From: Yimella sp. | Lineage (GTDB): Bacteria > Actinomycetota > Actinomycetes > Actinomycetales > Dermatophilaceae | Assembly: GCA_030150425.1 (NCBI GenBank) | Contig: JASLFY010000286.1 | Location: forward strand, 1 to 5,546 | Direction of reading: 5' to 3' | Length of the DNA stretch: 5,546 bases | Part shown: piece after piece, positions 1 through 5,546 of the stretch | How the letters are laid out: each line of letters starts with the position of its first letter | Position numbering within the stretch: position 1 is the first letter of the stretch | Program-made: the position numbers and the translations under genes | The notes under the pieces: generated by a model | Databases searched by the model: none | What the model was told of the DNA's origin: nothing | What the model saw: the letters and a program-made list of their open reading frames with translations, nothing else

Positions 1-320
1 GAGATCGCGTTGAAGCGGTCCAGATCCTGCTTGATCTGGCCCATGCCTTCCTCGACGTTGCCGCGAACGTCCTTCTCCTCGTTCAGCGGCGGCTCCTGGA
101 GCAGGATGCCGACGGTGTAACCCGGCGACAGGCGCGCCTCACCATTGCTCGGCTGGTCCAGCCCGGCCATGATCTTCAGGATCGTCGACTTACCGGCGCC
201 GTTCGGGCCGACGACGCCGATCTTGGCGCCCGGGAAGAACGACATGCTCACGTCGTCGAGGATGACCTTGTCGCCGACGGCCTTGCGCGTCTTGGTCATG
301 GTGTAGATGAACTCAGCCAT
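1..320 (-). CDS. ettA: Energy-dependent translational throttle protein EttA (ABC-F ATPase), N-terminal part
   Basis: This is the first 106 residues of an ABC-F protein, cut by the left window edge; the family is about 555 residues long, with two ABC domains joined by a linker. The protein begins MAEFIYTM, then shows the Walker A loop GPNGAGKST at residues 38-46 and the Q-loop region LLQEPPL with Gln75. The stretch NEEKDVRGNVEEG (about 80-92) is typical of the EttA subgroup. EttA family members bind the ribosomal E site and gate the first steps of elongation according to the ATP/ADP ratio. They have no membrane domain, so older 'macrolide transporter' labels for homologues such as Rv2477c are misleading. 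The ATG at 318-320 is the chosen start because MAEFIYTM is the conserved family beginning. No Shine-Dalgarno precedes it, which fits the leaderless promoter proposed just upstream. The gene follows ssb after an 80-bp gap. Family identity is secure; signature, Walker B and the second domain lie outside the window. Confidence 0.95.
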   Translation of the reverse strand, partial: MAEFIYTMTKTRKAVGDKVILDDVSMSFFPGAKIGVVGPNGAGKSTILKIMAGLDQPSNGEARLSPGYTVGILLQEPPLNEEKDVRGNVEEGMGQIKQDLDRFNAI

Positions 321-327
321 GCGCGCC

Positions 328-357
328 AGGCTATCGGTGACCAGGCCCGGTTCCCAA
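328..357 (-). promoter_or_regulatory. Candidate leaderless promoter of ettA
   Basis: Read on the minus strand, a TTGGGA hexamer (352-357; 4 of 6 matches to TTGACA) is followed after 18 nt by TAGCCT (328-333; fits the TANNNT -10 pattern). After 7 more nt comes the ATG of ettA. The 7 nt (GGCGCGC) contain no Shine-Dalgarno. In actinobacteria many transcripts start at the A or G of the start codon, with the -10 element in this position. The match is by eye, and such hexamers occur by chance, so this is a moderate-confidence call. Confidence 0.45.
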
Positions 358-373
358 TCGGAAAGCCCCCGAC

Positions 374-387
374 GGAGCCGCCGCTCC
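374..387 (-). other. Small stem-loop between ssb and ettA
   Basis: A 5-bp perfect stem (GGAGC/GCTCC) closes a 4-nt loop shortly after the ssb stop codon. It has the position of an ssb 3' hairpin but no T-run follows, so it would be a weak or factor-dependent terminator at best. It could also be chance in GC-rich sequence. Confidence 0.25.
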
Positions 388-400
388 CCCGCCCGGTGAC

Positions 401-802
401 TCAGGCGACCGCCTGCTCCTCCGCGGCCGGCTGGGCGCTCACCCGTTCGGGCTTGAAGTACTGCGTGCGGCCGAAGTTGAGGTCGTGGCCGATCGCGTCG
501 GCGGCGAGCGCCACGGAGTAGCGCATCTCCCCCTCGGTCGAGGTGTAGGAGTCGATGGTGAGCCGGCCGGTGACGATGACCGGCTGCCCCTTGGCGAGGC
601 TGCCGATGACGTTCTCGGCGAGCTTGCGCCAGGCGGTGACGCGGTAGAACGTCGTGGTCCCGTCGCGGTACTCACCGGTCGACTGGTCCTTCACCCGCGG
701 GGTGCTGGCGACGGAGAAGCGGACGTAGGCTCCGCTGTCGGTCTGGAACGACTGCGGGTCGGCGGTCAGGTTGCCGGCGATCGTGACGTAGGTCTGGTGC
801 AT
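401..802 (-). CDS. ssb: Single-stranded DNA-binding protein, short SsbB-type paralogue
   Basis: This 133-aa protein has one OB-fold domain (about residues 1-110) that would bind single-stranded DNA as a tetramer. The family pattern is clear: TYVTIAGNLTADP at 4-16, an FSVAS strand at 29-33, TTFYRVTAWRKLAENV at 50-65, and KGQPVIVTGRL at 71-81. Candidate DNA-stacking aromatics include F52, Y53 and W58. After residue 110 only about 23 residues remain, ending AEEQAVA. The long Gly/Pro-rich linker and the acidic DDDIPF-like tip that recruits repair and replication partners are absent. That marks it as the second, SsbB/SSBb-type paralogue of actinobacteria, not the main replication SSB. The ATG at 800-802 is preferred because it gives the conserved N-terminus and has a strong ribosome binding site. 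An in-frame GTG further up (PVASIRRELT before MHQ) is poorer. SSBb of M. tuberculosis also neighbours an EttA homologue. Streptomyces SsbB has been tied to chromosome segregation in sporulation; that role here is inference. Confidence 0.93.
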   Translation of the reverse strand: MHQTYVTIAGNLTADPQSFQTDSGAYVRFSVASTPRVKDQSTGEYRDGTTTFYRVTAWRKLAENVIGSLAKGQPVIVTGRLTIDSYTSTEGEMRYSVALAADAIGHDLNFGRTQYFKPERVSAQPAAEEQAVA

Positions 803-808
803 GGTGAG

Positions 809-816
809 CTCCCTCC
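809..816 (-). promoter_or_regulatory. Strong Shine-Dalgarno for ssb
   Basis: GGAGGGAG on the minus strand lies 6 nt before the ssb ATG. It fixes the start at 802 in a frame that is otherwise open far upstream. It also contrasts with the Shine-Dalgarno-less starts of ettA and the first GTPase, so ssb is probably translated from a leadered mRNA. Confidence 0.85.
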
Positions 817-826
817 GGATGGACGC

Positions 827-840
827 CACGGGAATCCGTG
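827..840 (-). other. Small stem-loop in the ssb leader
   Basis: CACGG and CCGTG form a 5-bp stem around a 4-nt loop (ATTC on the minus strand), about 10 nt upstream of the ssb Shine-Dalgarno. It would be present in an ssb leader transcript or a read-through transcript from the GTPase genes. No function is shown, and the stem is short enough to be chance. Confidence 0.25.
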
Positions 841-893
841 ACTCCTCCGAGTGCACCGCCGCGGACCGACCGCCGACCAGACGCCGCACGCAA

Positions 894-907
894 GGTTGTG
901 GACAACC
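894..907 (-). promoter_or_regulatory. DnaA box within an inverted repeat, upstream of ssb
   Basis: The minus strand carries TTGTCCACA at 897-905. This exactly matches the GC-type DnaA box preferred in Streptomyces and mycobacteria and has one change from the E. coli TTATCCACA. It sits inside the inverted repeat GGTTGT-CC-ACAACC (894-907). The gap between the second GTPase and ssb is 149 bp, and the box ends 94 nt before the ssb start codon, a position suited to transcriptional control by DnaA. I find no second box nearby and no clear -10 hexamer in this gap, so the ssb promoter itself is not identified. An alternative reading is an operator for another dimeric repressor. Confidence 0.5.
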
Positions 908-951
908 CGCGATCGGCCAGCGGCCTGTGAACGTCGTAGGACGCCGAGCGC

Positions 952-2604
952 TCAGGCGCCGGCCTGGTCCAGCGCGTCCCTCGTCTGCCGGTGCTCGACG
1001 AGAACCTCCCGCACCGGGCTGATGACCCGCTCCTTGCCGACACCCGCGACGGCGTCGCGCAACCGCGACTCCACCGCCCGGCCGCGCACCGCTGCGGCAT
1101 GACCGGCCACCGCGTGGGTGAGGGCCGCCACCAGCAACCCGCCGACGACTCCGCCGACCAGCAGCAACAGCGGCGCCGGCAGGAAGCCCCAGGTCGGTGC
1201 CTCGGTGTGGATCTGGGCGAAGCCGAGGCCGGCGAGCACGAGCAGCCAGACGAGTCCGGCCACCGCGACGACCGCGAACAGCCACTGCAGCCCCGACACC
1301 AGCGACCACCACATCGGGTTCCGCTCGCGCAGCGGAGTGCCCAGGACGGCCTGGTCGAGGGCGTCCCGCAGGTCCGGACCGGCCGGCTGTGCGGCGTCGT
1401 GGACGGCGTCGGCCCACGGCGTCGGCAACCCGCGCGCGGCTTCCTCGCCCACCTTGCGGGTGGCGAGGTCGACGGCGGCGAGGGCCGCCGGGCTCGGGTG
1501 GGGCAACGAGGACTTGCCAAGGGCGACGCGCGCCTCGGAACGGTTCAGCGAGGAGGCCACCTTGTCCAGGCCCAACCGGGACAGCGGCGCCGGGCGCAGC
1601 TTGCTGGCCCACCGGGTGAACGGCCATCCGCCGTGGGCGGTGGCGCCGCGTACGTAGTCCCGCTCGACCGCCTGGCGTACGACCGGCACCGCTGCGGCGC
1701 GCGCCAGGGCGTCGGTGAGTTCGGCGTCGACCGAACCCGACGGGTCGACCTCGGAGTCGGCGACGTGGGAGCGCAGCTGACCGGCGACGGACCGCAGGTC
1801 GGCGGCGAGGCGCTGCTCGGCGGCGTTGTGGCTGCGGACCACCTGACCGATGGCGTCGATCAGCTCCGGCAGCCCCTGTCCGCGCACGGCGGACGTCGGC
1901 AGCACGCGTACGTCCGCCAACCCGTCCTGCGCGAGCAGTCGGCCGAGGTCGGCCGTGCACTCCTTGACCGCGGCGACGCTCAACCGGTCGATCTGGTTGA
2001 GCACCACGAGGGTGACGGCGGCGTGACCGGCCATGCTGCGGATGTAGTCGTCGTGCATGATCGCGTCGGCGTACTTCTGCGGGTCGGTGACCCAGACGAA
2101 GACGTCGGCCAACTCGATGACGCGGTCGGCCTCAGCGCGGTGGGCGGCGACCCGGGAGTCGAAGTCCGGCAGGTCGAGCAGCACCAACCCGTCGAGGTCG
2201 GCCGCGGCCCGCGCGGTCGGCGGAACCTGGTGTCGCGCACCGACTTTCAGCCAGTCCAACAACGGGCCGGCCGGCTCCTCGCCCCAGACCGCGGCGGCGG
2301 CCTGCGAGGTCGTCGGACGCCGGGCGCCGATGCGGGAGACCGGTTCGCCGACGACGGCGTTGAACAGGCTCGACTTGCCGCTGCCCGTGGCACCGGCGAA
2401 CGCGACGACGGTACGACCGCCGAGGATGGCCGTACGTTCGGCGACCTTCGCGTCGACCTCGCGGGCGCGCTCGACCAGCGGCGCCGGCAGCTTGTCGCCG
2501 CCGGTCTCCAGGGCGCGGCCGAGGGCTCGTCCGCGCTCGGCGAGGGCCTCGCGGGAGACGAGGGTGTTGTTCGCCTTCTTGCGCTTGAACAGGTCGGGAC
2601 TCAT
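952..2604 (-). CDS. Dynamin-like membrane GTPase (second of pair, DynB-like / YfjP-type)
   Basis: This 550-aa protein has an N-terminal GTPase domain and a C-terminal membrane hairpin. The visible motifs in order are: G1 P-loop GATGSGKS at 71-78; G2 threonines in RPTTS at 96-100; G3 LDLPDFDS at 143-150, in which the usual DxxG glycine is replaced by Asp; G4 NQID at 203-206, a normal NKxD variant; and a G5-like TSA at 237-239. A largely helical middle follows (about 260-430). Two hydrophobic segments (about 436-463 and 474-497) are separated by some ten residues, so both ends should face the cytoplasm. It closely parallels its upstream neighbour in layout and motifs, indicating an old tandem duplication. 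The ATG overlaps that gene's TGA, with GAAGG 7 nt upstream, so translation is probably coupled. By analogy with Streptomyces DynA/DynB it may remodel or brace membrane at the division septum. That specific role is inference. IniA/IniC-type dynamins are an alternative, but no iniB-like gene is present. Confidence 0.88.
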   Translation of the reverse strand: MSPDLFKRKKANNTLVSREALAERGRALGRALETGGDKLPAPLVERAREVDAKVAERTAILGGRTVVAFAGATGSGKSSLFNAVVGEPVSRIGARRPTTSQAAAAVWGEEPAGPLLDWLKVGARHQVPPTARAAADLDGLVLLDLPDFDSRVAAHRAEADRVIELADVFVWVTDPQKYADAIMHDDYIRSMAGHAAVTLVVLNQIDRLSVAAVKECTADLGRLLAQDGLADVRVLPTSAVRGQGLPELIDAIGQVVRSHNAAEQRLAADLRSVAGQLRSHVADSEVDPSGSVDAELTDALARAAAVPVVRQAVERDYVRGATAHGGWPFTRWASKLRPAPLSRLGLDKVASSLNRSEARVALGKSSLPHPSPAALAAVDLATRKVGEEAARGLPTPWADAVHDAAQPAGPDLRDALDQAVLGTPLRERNPMWWSLVSGLQWLFAVVAVAGLVWLLVLAGLGFAQIHTEAPTWGFLPAPLLLLVGGVVGGLLVAALTHAVAGHAAAVRGRAVESRLRDAVAGVGKERVISPVREVLVEHRQTRDALDQAGA

Positions 2605-2616
2605 CGGGCTGCCTTC
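2601..2616 (-). promoter_or_regulatory. ATGA stop/start overlap with ribosome binding site, coupling the GTPase pair
   Basis: The TGA of the first GTPase (2601-2603) and the ATG of the second (2602-2604) share an ATGA tetranucleotide. A GAAGG Shine-Dalgarno (2612-2616) lies 7 nt before the ATG, inside the last codons of the first gene. This arrangement supports reinitiation and near-equal output of the two proteins, as expected for subunits of one complex. Confidence 0.8.
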
Positions 2617-4313
2617 ACGTCGTTCAGCGCGTTGGTGATGGATTCCTTGCCGGCCGGCTCGCCGACGACCTCGTCGAGCAGCCGGTGGAAGCGGGACTCC
2701 TCGTCGCGCAGCAGGTCGGCGGCGTGGGCGAGCAACTGCTTGCGGGCCTTGACCGCGAGCGAACGGACCGCCTGGTCACCGAAGATCGCCTCCAACAGGC
2801 GCTGGGCGACCACCGCGGAACCGCCGGCGATGCCGACCTCAGCCCCGACCAGACCGCCGGTGGCGGAGAAGGTGATCAGCATCAGCATCACGGCGATGCC
2901 GTTGACGCCGAACGCCAGGAAGCGGGCGGTCGTACGCCGCCCGCCGGCCTCGGTGCGGACCATCTCCATGACCTCGGCCTGCCAGTCGCGCACCATCCGC
3001 TCGACCTTGTCGTGGAAGCCCGAGGAGACGGTCGCCAGTCCCGCGTCACGCTCGGCCAGCGGGGCACCACCGGGCAGTCCGCGCCAGGCACGGACCGAGG
3101 TGAGGGCGGCGGTCTCGGCGTGGGCGGTGACCAGCTGGGCGACGCCGCTGTGCAGCGCCTCCCCCAAGTGGTCCGCGGTGTCGGCGCGGCCACGGCTGCG
3201 GACGACGGCGGTCAACCGGTCGCGCATCCGTCCGACACCCGCCTCGAGCTGGCGCAGCAGCTCACCGGTGCCGACGAACTCCTGCCACCGGGCGAGGACC
3301 TCACCGCGCAGCAACGAGCCGTCCTGGACTCCCTCCTCGACACCGGTCAGGGCCTTGGCGTACGCCTCCGCGGGCGCCTTGTGCAGGTCGACCGCGGCCT
3401 GTCGCTGGTCGGCGACCTGCTCGCTGAGGGCGGTGGCCCGCTCGTCGAGCGAGTCGAGGGCACCGTCGAGGGTGCGCCGAATGACGATGCTGCGGGCATG
3501 GGCGTCGTCGGCCAACGACCCGAGCCAGCCGCGGATCCGACTGACCTCGCTGACCGGCAGCATCCCGTCCTTGGACAGCTTCGCCTCGGCGACGGCGAAG
3601 ACCGGCGACTGACCCAGACCCTGCTCACGCAGCATCGCGGCCAGGTCGGCGCGTACTTCCTCCATCGCGTCCATCGGCACCCGGTCGAGCACGACCGCGA
3701 CCGAGGTCCCGCGCTTCACCGCCTGGTGCAGCAGGTCCCACGGCACGGCGTCGGCGTAGCGGGTCGCGGTGGTCACGAAGATCCACAGGTCGGCCGCCGA
3801 CAGGAGCTGGCGGGCGAGGTCACGGTTCGCCGCGACGACGGAGTCGATGTCGGGGGCGTCGAGCAGCGCGAGGCCGCGCGGCACCGAGCTGCTCGCGGTC
3901 AGGCGCAGGGTGTTCGGGTCCTGGTCGGCCGTCGCGGCGCCGGTCAGGCGGGCCAGCTCGGGCAGGATCCGGTCACCGGTGAACCAGCGCGCGTCGTCCG
4001 GGTGGTGGATCAACGTGGACGCCCGGGTGGTCGGACGCAGCACGCCCGGGGTCGTGACGATCTCGCCGACGATCGAGTTGACCAGGGTCGACTTGCCCGC
4101 ACCGGTCGAGCCGCCCACGACCGCCAGCAGCGGCGCGTCGAGGGAGTTCGCCCGCGGAATGATGTAGTCGCGCAGCTGGGCGAGCAGTTCGCCGCGCTGT
4201 GCCCGCCCCTGCGGCGCGGCCGGGGTGTCGAGCGGGAACGAGGTCGAGCCGACGGCACGCCGCAGCCCCTCGAGGGCGAGGGGCAGGCGGGTGGAATCGG
4301 GGCCGGAAGTCAC
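2601..4313 (-). CDS. Dynamin-like membrane GTPase (first of pair, DynA-like)
   Basis: This 570-aa GTPase-family protein shows a G1 P-loop GSTGAGKS at 68-75, G2 threonines in RPTT at 93-96, and G3 LDAPDIDS at 151-158. The position of the base-recognising G4 motif reads LDRV (209-212) where its partner has NQID, so canonical guanine recognition appears lost or altered. Residues about 270-460 are predicted mainly helical, with acidic and basic heptad-like stretches (for example 280-320 and 430-455). A glycine-rich hydrophobic pair at about 464-484 and 487-508 should form a membrane hairpin, followed by a charged cytoplasmic tail. The start is GTG at 4311-4313, with no Shine-Dalgarno but a -10-like hexamer 7 nt upstream. 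It is the first gene of the GTPase pair and lies only 24 bp after efeB. The expected role is membrane shaping together with the second GTPase, as for Streptomyces DynA/DynB; this is a family-level inference. Exact orthology is unproven. Confidence 0.87.
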   Translation of the reverse strand: MTSGPDSTRLPLALEGLRRAVGSTSFPLDTPAAPQGRAQRGELLAQLRDYIIPRANSLDAPLLAVVGGSTGAGKSTLVNSIVGEIVTTPGVLRPTTRASTLIHHPDDARWFTGDRILPELARLTGAATADQDPNTLRLTASSSVPRGLALLDAPDIDSVVAANRDLARQLLSAADLWIFVTTATRYADAVPWDLLHQAVKRGTSVAVVLDRVPMDAMEEVRADLAAMLREQGLGQSPVFAVAEAKLSKDGMLPVSEVSRIRGWLGSLADDAHARSIVIRRTLDGALDSLDERATALSEQVADQRQAAVDLHKAPAEAYAKALTGVEEGVQDGSLLRGEVLARWQEFVGTGELLRQLEAGVGRMRDRLTAVVRSRGRADTADHLGEALHSGVAQLVTAHAETAALTSVRAWRGLPGGAPLAERDAGLATVSSGFHDKVERMVRDWQAEVMEMVRTEAGGRRTTARFLAFGVNGIAVMLMLITFSATGGLVGAEVGIAGGSAVVAQRLLEAIFGDQAVRSLAVKARKQLLAHAADLLRDEESRFHRLLDEVVGEPAGKESITNALNDVKAAR

Positions 4314-4320
4314 AGCCGGG

Positions 4321-4326
4321 AGTTTA
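4321..4326 (-). promoter_or_regulatory. Candidate -10 element of a leaderless promoter for the GTPase pair
   Basis: TAAACT on the minus strand is followed by exactly 7 nt and then the GTG start of the first GTPase. No Shine-Dalgarno is present. No convincing TTGACA-like -35 is visible at 16-19 nt spacing, which would fall inside the end of efeB. It is the most A/T-rich patch in the neighbourhood and fills the 24-bp gap between efeB and the GTPase gene. Confidence 0.45.
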
Positions 4327-4337
4327 GTGGTCGTGCG

Positions 4338-5546
4338 TCAGGCGAACAGCGACGCTCCGACGTACGAATCCTGGGCGACGCCCGGCGGGACCGCGAACAG
4401 CGCCGACCCGGTGTGCTGGATGTACTCCATCATCAGGTCGTGGCCGCTCAGCTGCTGCTGCATCGGGATGTAGTGCGTGTCGGGGTTGCGCACGTACGCG
4501 ATGAAGAACAGGCCCGCGTCGATCCGGCCGAGAGCGTTGGAACCGTCGGTGAAGTTGTACCCGCGGCGCAGCATCTGCACGCCCCGGTTGGTCGACGAAT
4601 GCGCCAGTCGCACGTGCGAATCGGTGTCGATCAGCGGCTTCTTGTCGTTGCCCTTCAGTGAGAAGTTCGGGTCGCTGAACTCGGTGCCGCCGGACAGCGG
4701 TGCACCCTCCTTGCGGTCGCGACCGATGACCTTCTCCTGCTCCCGCAGCGAGGTGCGGTCCCAGGTCTCGATGTGCATGTTGATCCGCCGGGCCACGAGG
4801 TAGCTGCCGCCGACGTGCCAGTCCGCGGCGTCGTCGTCGCCCTTGGCGACCCAGACGTGCTGGTTCAGCAGCGAAGCGTTCTCGGCCTTCAGGTTGGCCG
4901 TGCCGTCCTTGAACCCGAACAGGTTGCGCGGCGTGGCCTGGCTGGTCGACGTCGACGACGTACGCCCGAAGCCGAGCTGCGACCAGCGCAGCGCGACGGT
5001 GCCGAACCCGATGCGGGCCAGGTTGCGGATCGCGTGGACCGCGACCTGCGGGTCGTCCGCGCACGCCTGCACGCACAGGTCGCCGCCGCTGCGGTCCGGG
5101 TCGAGGTTGTCGCCCGGGAAGTGCGGCAGCTCGCGCAGCGCCTTCGGCTGCTTGGCGGCGATGCCGAAGCGGTCCTTGCCGTCGGCGTCGCGGAACAACG
5201 TCGGACCGAATCCGAAGGTCAGCGTCAGCCCGGAGGCCGGCAGGCCGTCGGCCTCGCCGGTGTCGGCCGGGGGTGCGTCGTACGACGTCTCCTCGGCGTC
5301 GGCCGGCAGACCCTGGGTCATCCGGGCGGCGGCGTCGGACCAGGCGCGCAGCAGCGTGATGAGCTCCTCGCGGTCGGTCGTGGTGACGTCGAACGCCGCG
5401 AAGTGCAGTCGGTCCTGCGCCGGGGTGACGATGCCGGCCTGGTGCGCGCCGTGGAACGGGTACGGCTGCGCCTCCTTCGGCGCACCGCTCGCCTGGGCCT
5501 CGCGGGTGGCGAAACCGCCGGCGAATCCGGCCGCGCCGAGGGCCGC
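4338..5546 (-). CDS. efeB: EfeB, Tat-exported Dyp-type heme peroxidase / deferrochelatase, missing N-terminal end
   Basis: The reading frame is open to the right window edge, leaving 402 residues; E. coli EfeB has 423, so roughly 20 or more N-terminal residues are missing. Numbering from the first visible residue, 1-13 is the Ala/Gly-rich tail of a signal peptide with a likely cleavage after AQA at 17-19. YPFHGAHQAGIVTPAQ at 29-44 is the typical start of the mature protein. The Dyp signature GFKDG is at 211-215 and contains the distal Asp214. TDSHVRLAH (308-316) supplies the likely proximal heme ligand His311, and MLRRGYNF (325-332) the distal-side Arg. The enzyme binds heme outside the cytoplasmic membrane and, with EfeO and the permease EfeU, takes part in ferrous iron uptake; it has also been proposed to strip iron from heme. 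The ATG at 5319-5321 is an internal methionine, not the start, because family sequence continues before it. The Tat twin-arginine motif and efeO/efeU would lie outside the window. Confidence 0.94.
   Translation of the reverse strand, partial: AALGAAGFAGGFATREAQASGAPKEAQPYPFHGAHQAGIVTPAQDRLHFAAFDVTTTDREELITLLRAWSDAAARMTQGLPADAEETSYDAPPADTGEADGLPASGLTLTFGFGPTLFRDADGKDRFGIAAKQPKALRELPHFPGDNLDPDRSGGDLCVQACADDPQVAVHAIRNLARIGFGTVALRWSQLGFGRTSSTSTSQATPRNLFGFKDGTANLKAENASLLNQHVWVAKGDDDAADWHVGGSYLVARRINMHIETWDRTSLREQEKVIGRDRKEGAPLSGGTEFSDPNFSLKGNDKKPLIDTDSHVRLAHSSTNRGVQMLRRGYNFTDGSNALGRIDAGLFFIAYVRNPDTHYIPMQQQLSGHDLMMEYIQHTGSALFAVPPGVAQDSYVGASLFA

Noticed and set aside
374..387. Intrinsic terminator after ssb
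   Set aside because: Only a 5-bp stem and no T-run follow, so it is listed as a stem-loop and not as a terminator.
803..951. LexA/SOS box or clear sigma-70-type -10 upstream of ssb
   Set aside because: GAAC occurs at 929-932 but no matching GTTC half-site follows at the required spacing, and no TANNNT hexamer is present on the minus strand in this gap.
401..1960. Minus-strand frame that would extend ssb to a 519-aa protein
   Set aside because: The extra N-terminal part is Arg/Pro/Gly-rich and out of frame with the GTPase gene it overlaps. The SSB family N-terminus and a strong Shine-Dalgarno place the true start at 802.
991..3612. Very long plus-strand open frame (873 codons) antisense to both GTPase genes
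   Set aside because: High-GC coding DNA leaves antisense frames open. The translation is Arg/Gly/Gln-rich with no recognisable domain, and it runs across the junction of two well-supported minus-strand genes.
952..4313. Identification of the GTPase pair as IniA/IniC
   Set aside because: Those are also paired actinobacterial dynamins, but there is no iniB-like gene here and the neighbours (ssbB, ettA) differ; a DynA/DynB-like assignment fits better, though it is not proven.
2685..4661. Plus-strand open frame (658 codons) antisense to the first GTPase and efeB
   Set aside because: Same GC-driven artefact: low-complexity composition, no family motif, no convincing ribosome binding site, and it spans two real genes.
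4338..5321. efeB starting at the ATG at 5319-5321
   Set aside because: EfeB family sequence, including the YPFHGAHQAGI mature N-terminus and a signal-peptide remnant, continues in frame to the window edge, so this ATG is internal.
1..5546. Mobile element, CRISPR array, tRNA/rRNA, toxin-antitoxin or defence island
   Set aside because: No transposase or integrase motifs, direct-repeat arrays, RNA-gene signatures or compositional break are visible. The dynamin-like proteins could recall phage-defence dynamins, but their context is housekeeping.

Overview
The window is chromosomal DNA from a high-GC actinobacterium. The evidence is strong G/C third-position bias, a GTG start, an actinobacterial-type DnaA box (TTGTCCACA), and the adjacency of a short second single-stranded-DNA-binding protein to an EttA-type ABC-F ATPase. 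Mycobacterium tuberculosis shows the same adjacency (SSBb, Rv2478c, next to Rv2477c). The genus cannot be fixed from the sequence alone.

All five genes lie on the minus strand, so transcription runs from high to low coordinates. In that order they are: (1) the C-terminal ~400 residues of EfeB, a Tat-exported Dyp-type heme peroxidase/deferrochelatase, cut by the right edge (4338-5546); (2) a 570-aa dynamin-like, P-loop GTPase with a C-terminal membrane hairpin (2601-4313); (3) a second, paralogous 550-aa dynamin-like GTPase with its own membrane hairpin (952-2604), whose start codon overlaps the stop of gene 2 as ATGA; (4) a 133-aa SsbB-type single-stranded-DNA-binding protein (401-802); (5) the N-terminal 106 residues of the ABC-F translation factor EttA, cut by the left edge (1-320).

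The two GTPases are almost certainly made together and probably act as a hetero-oligomeric membrane-remodelling pair. The closest characterised model I know is DynA/DynB of Streptomyces, which stabilise FtsZ rings during sporulation septation. Having ssbB next in line is suggestive, because Streptomyces SsbB has been linked to chromosome segregation during sporulation. A functional tie between septal membrane work and DNA segregation is inference from context. EfeB has no obvious mechanistic link to the rest and is probably the last gene of an iron-uptake (efe) group lying mostly outside the window.

Non-coding DNA is scarce but informative. Two genes (the first GTPase and ettA) lack a Shine-Dalgarno and instead have a TANNNT hexamer exactly 7 nt before the start codon, which is the layout of leaderless promoters. 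The 149-bp gap before ssb holds a perfect DnaA box inside an inverted repeat, a small hairpin and a strong ribosome binding site. I see no tRNA, rRNA, mobile element, CRISPR array or strong intrinsic terminator. The content looks like core genome with some regulatory points of interest, not a mobile or defence island.
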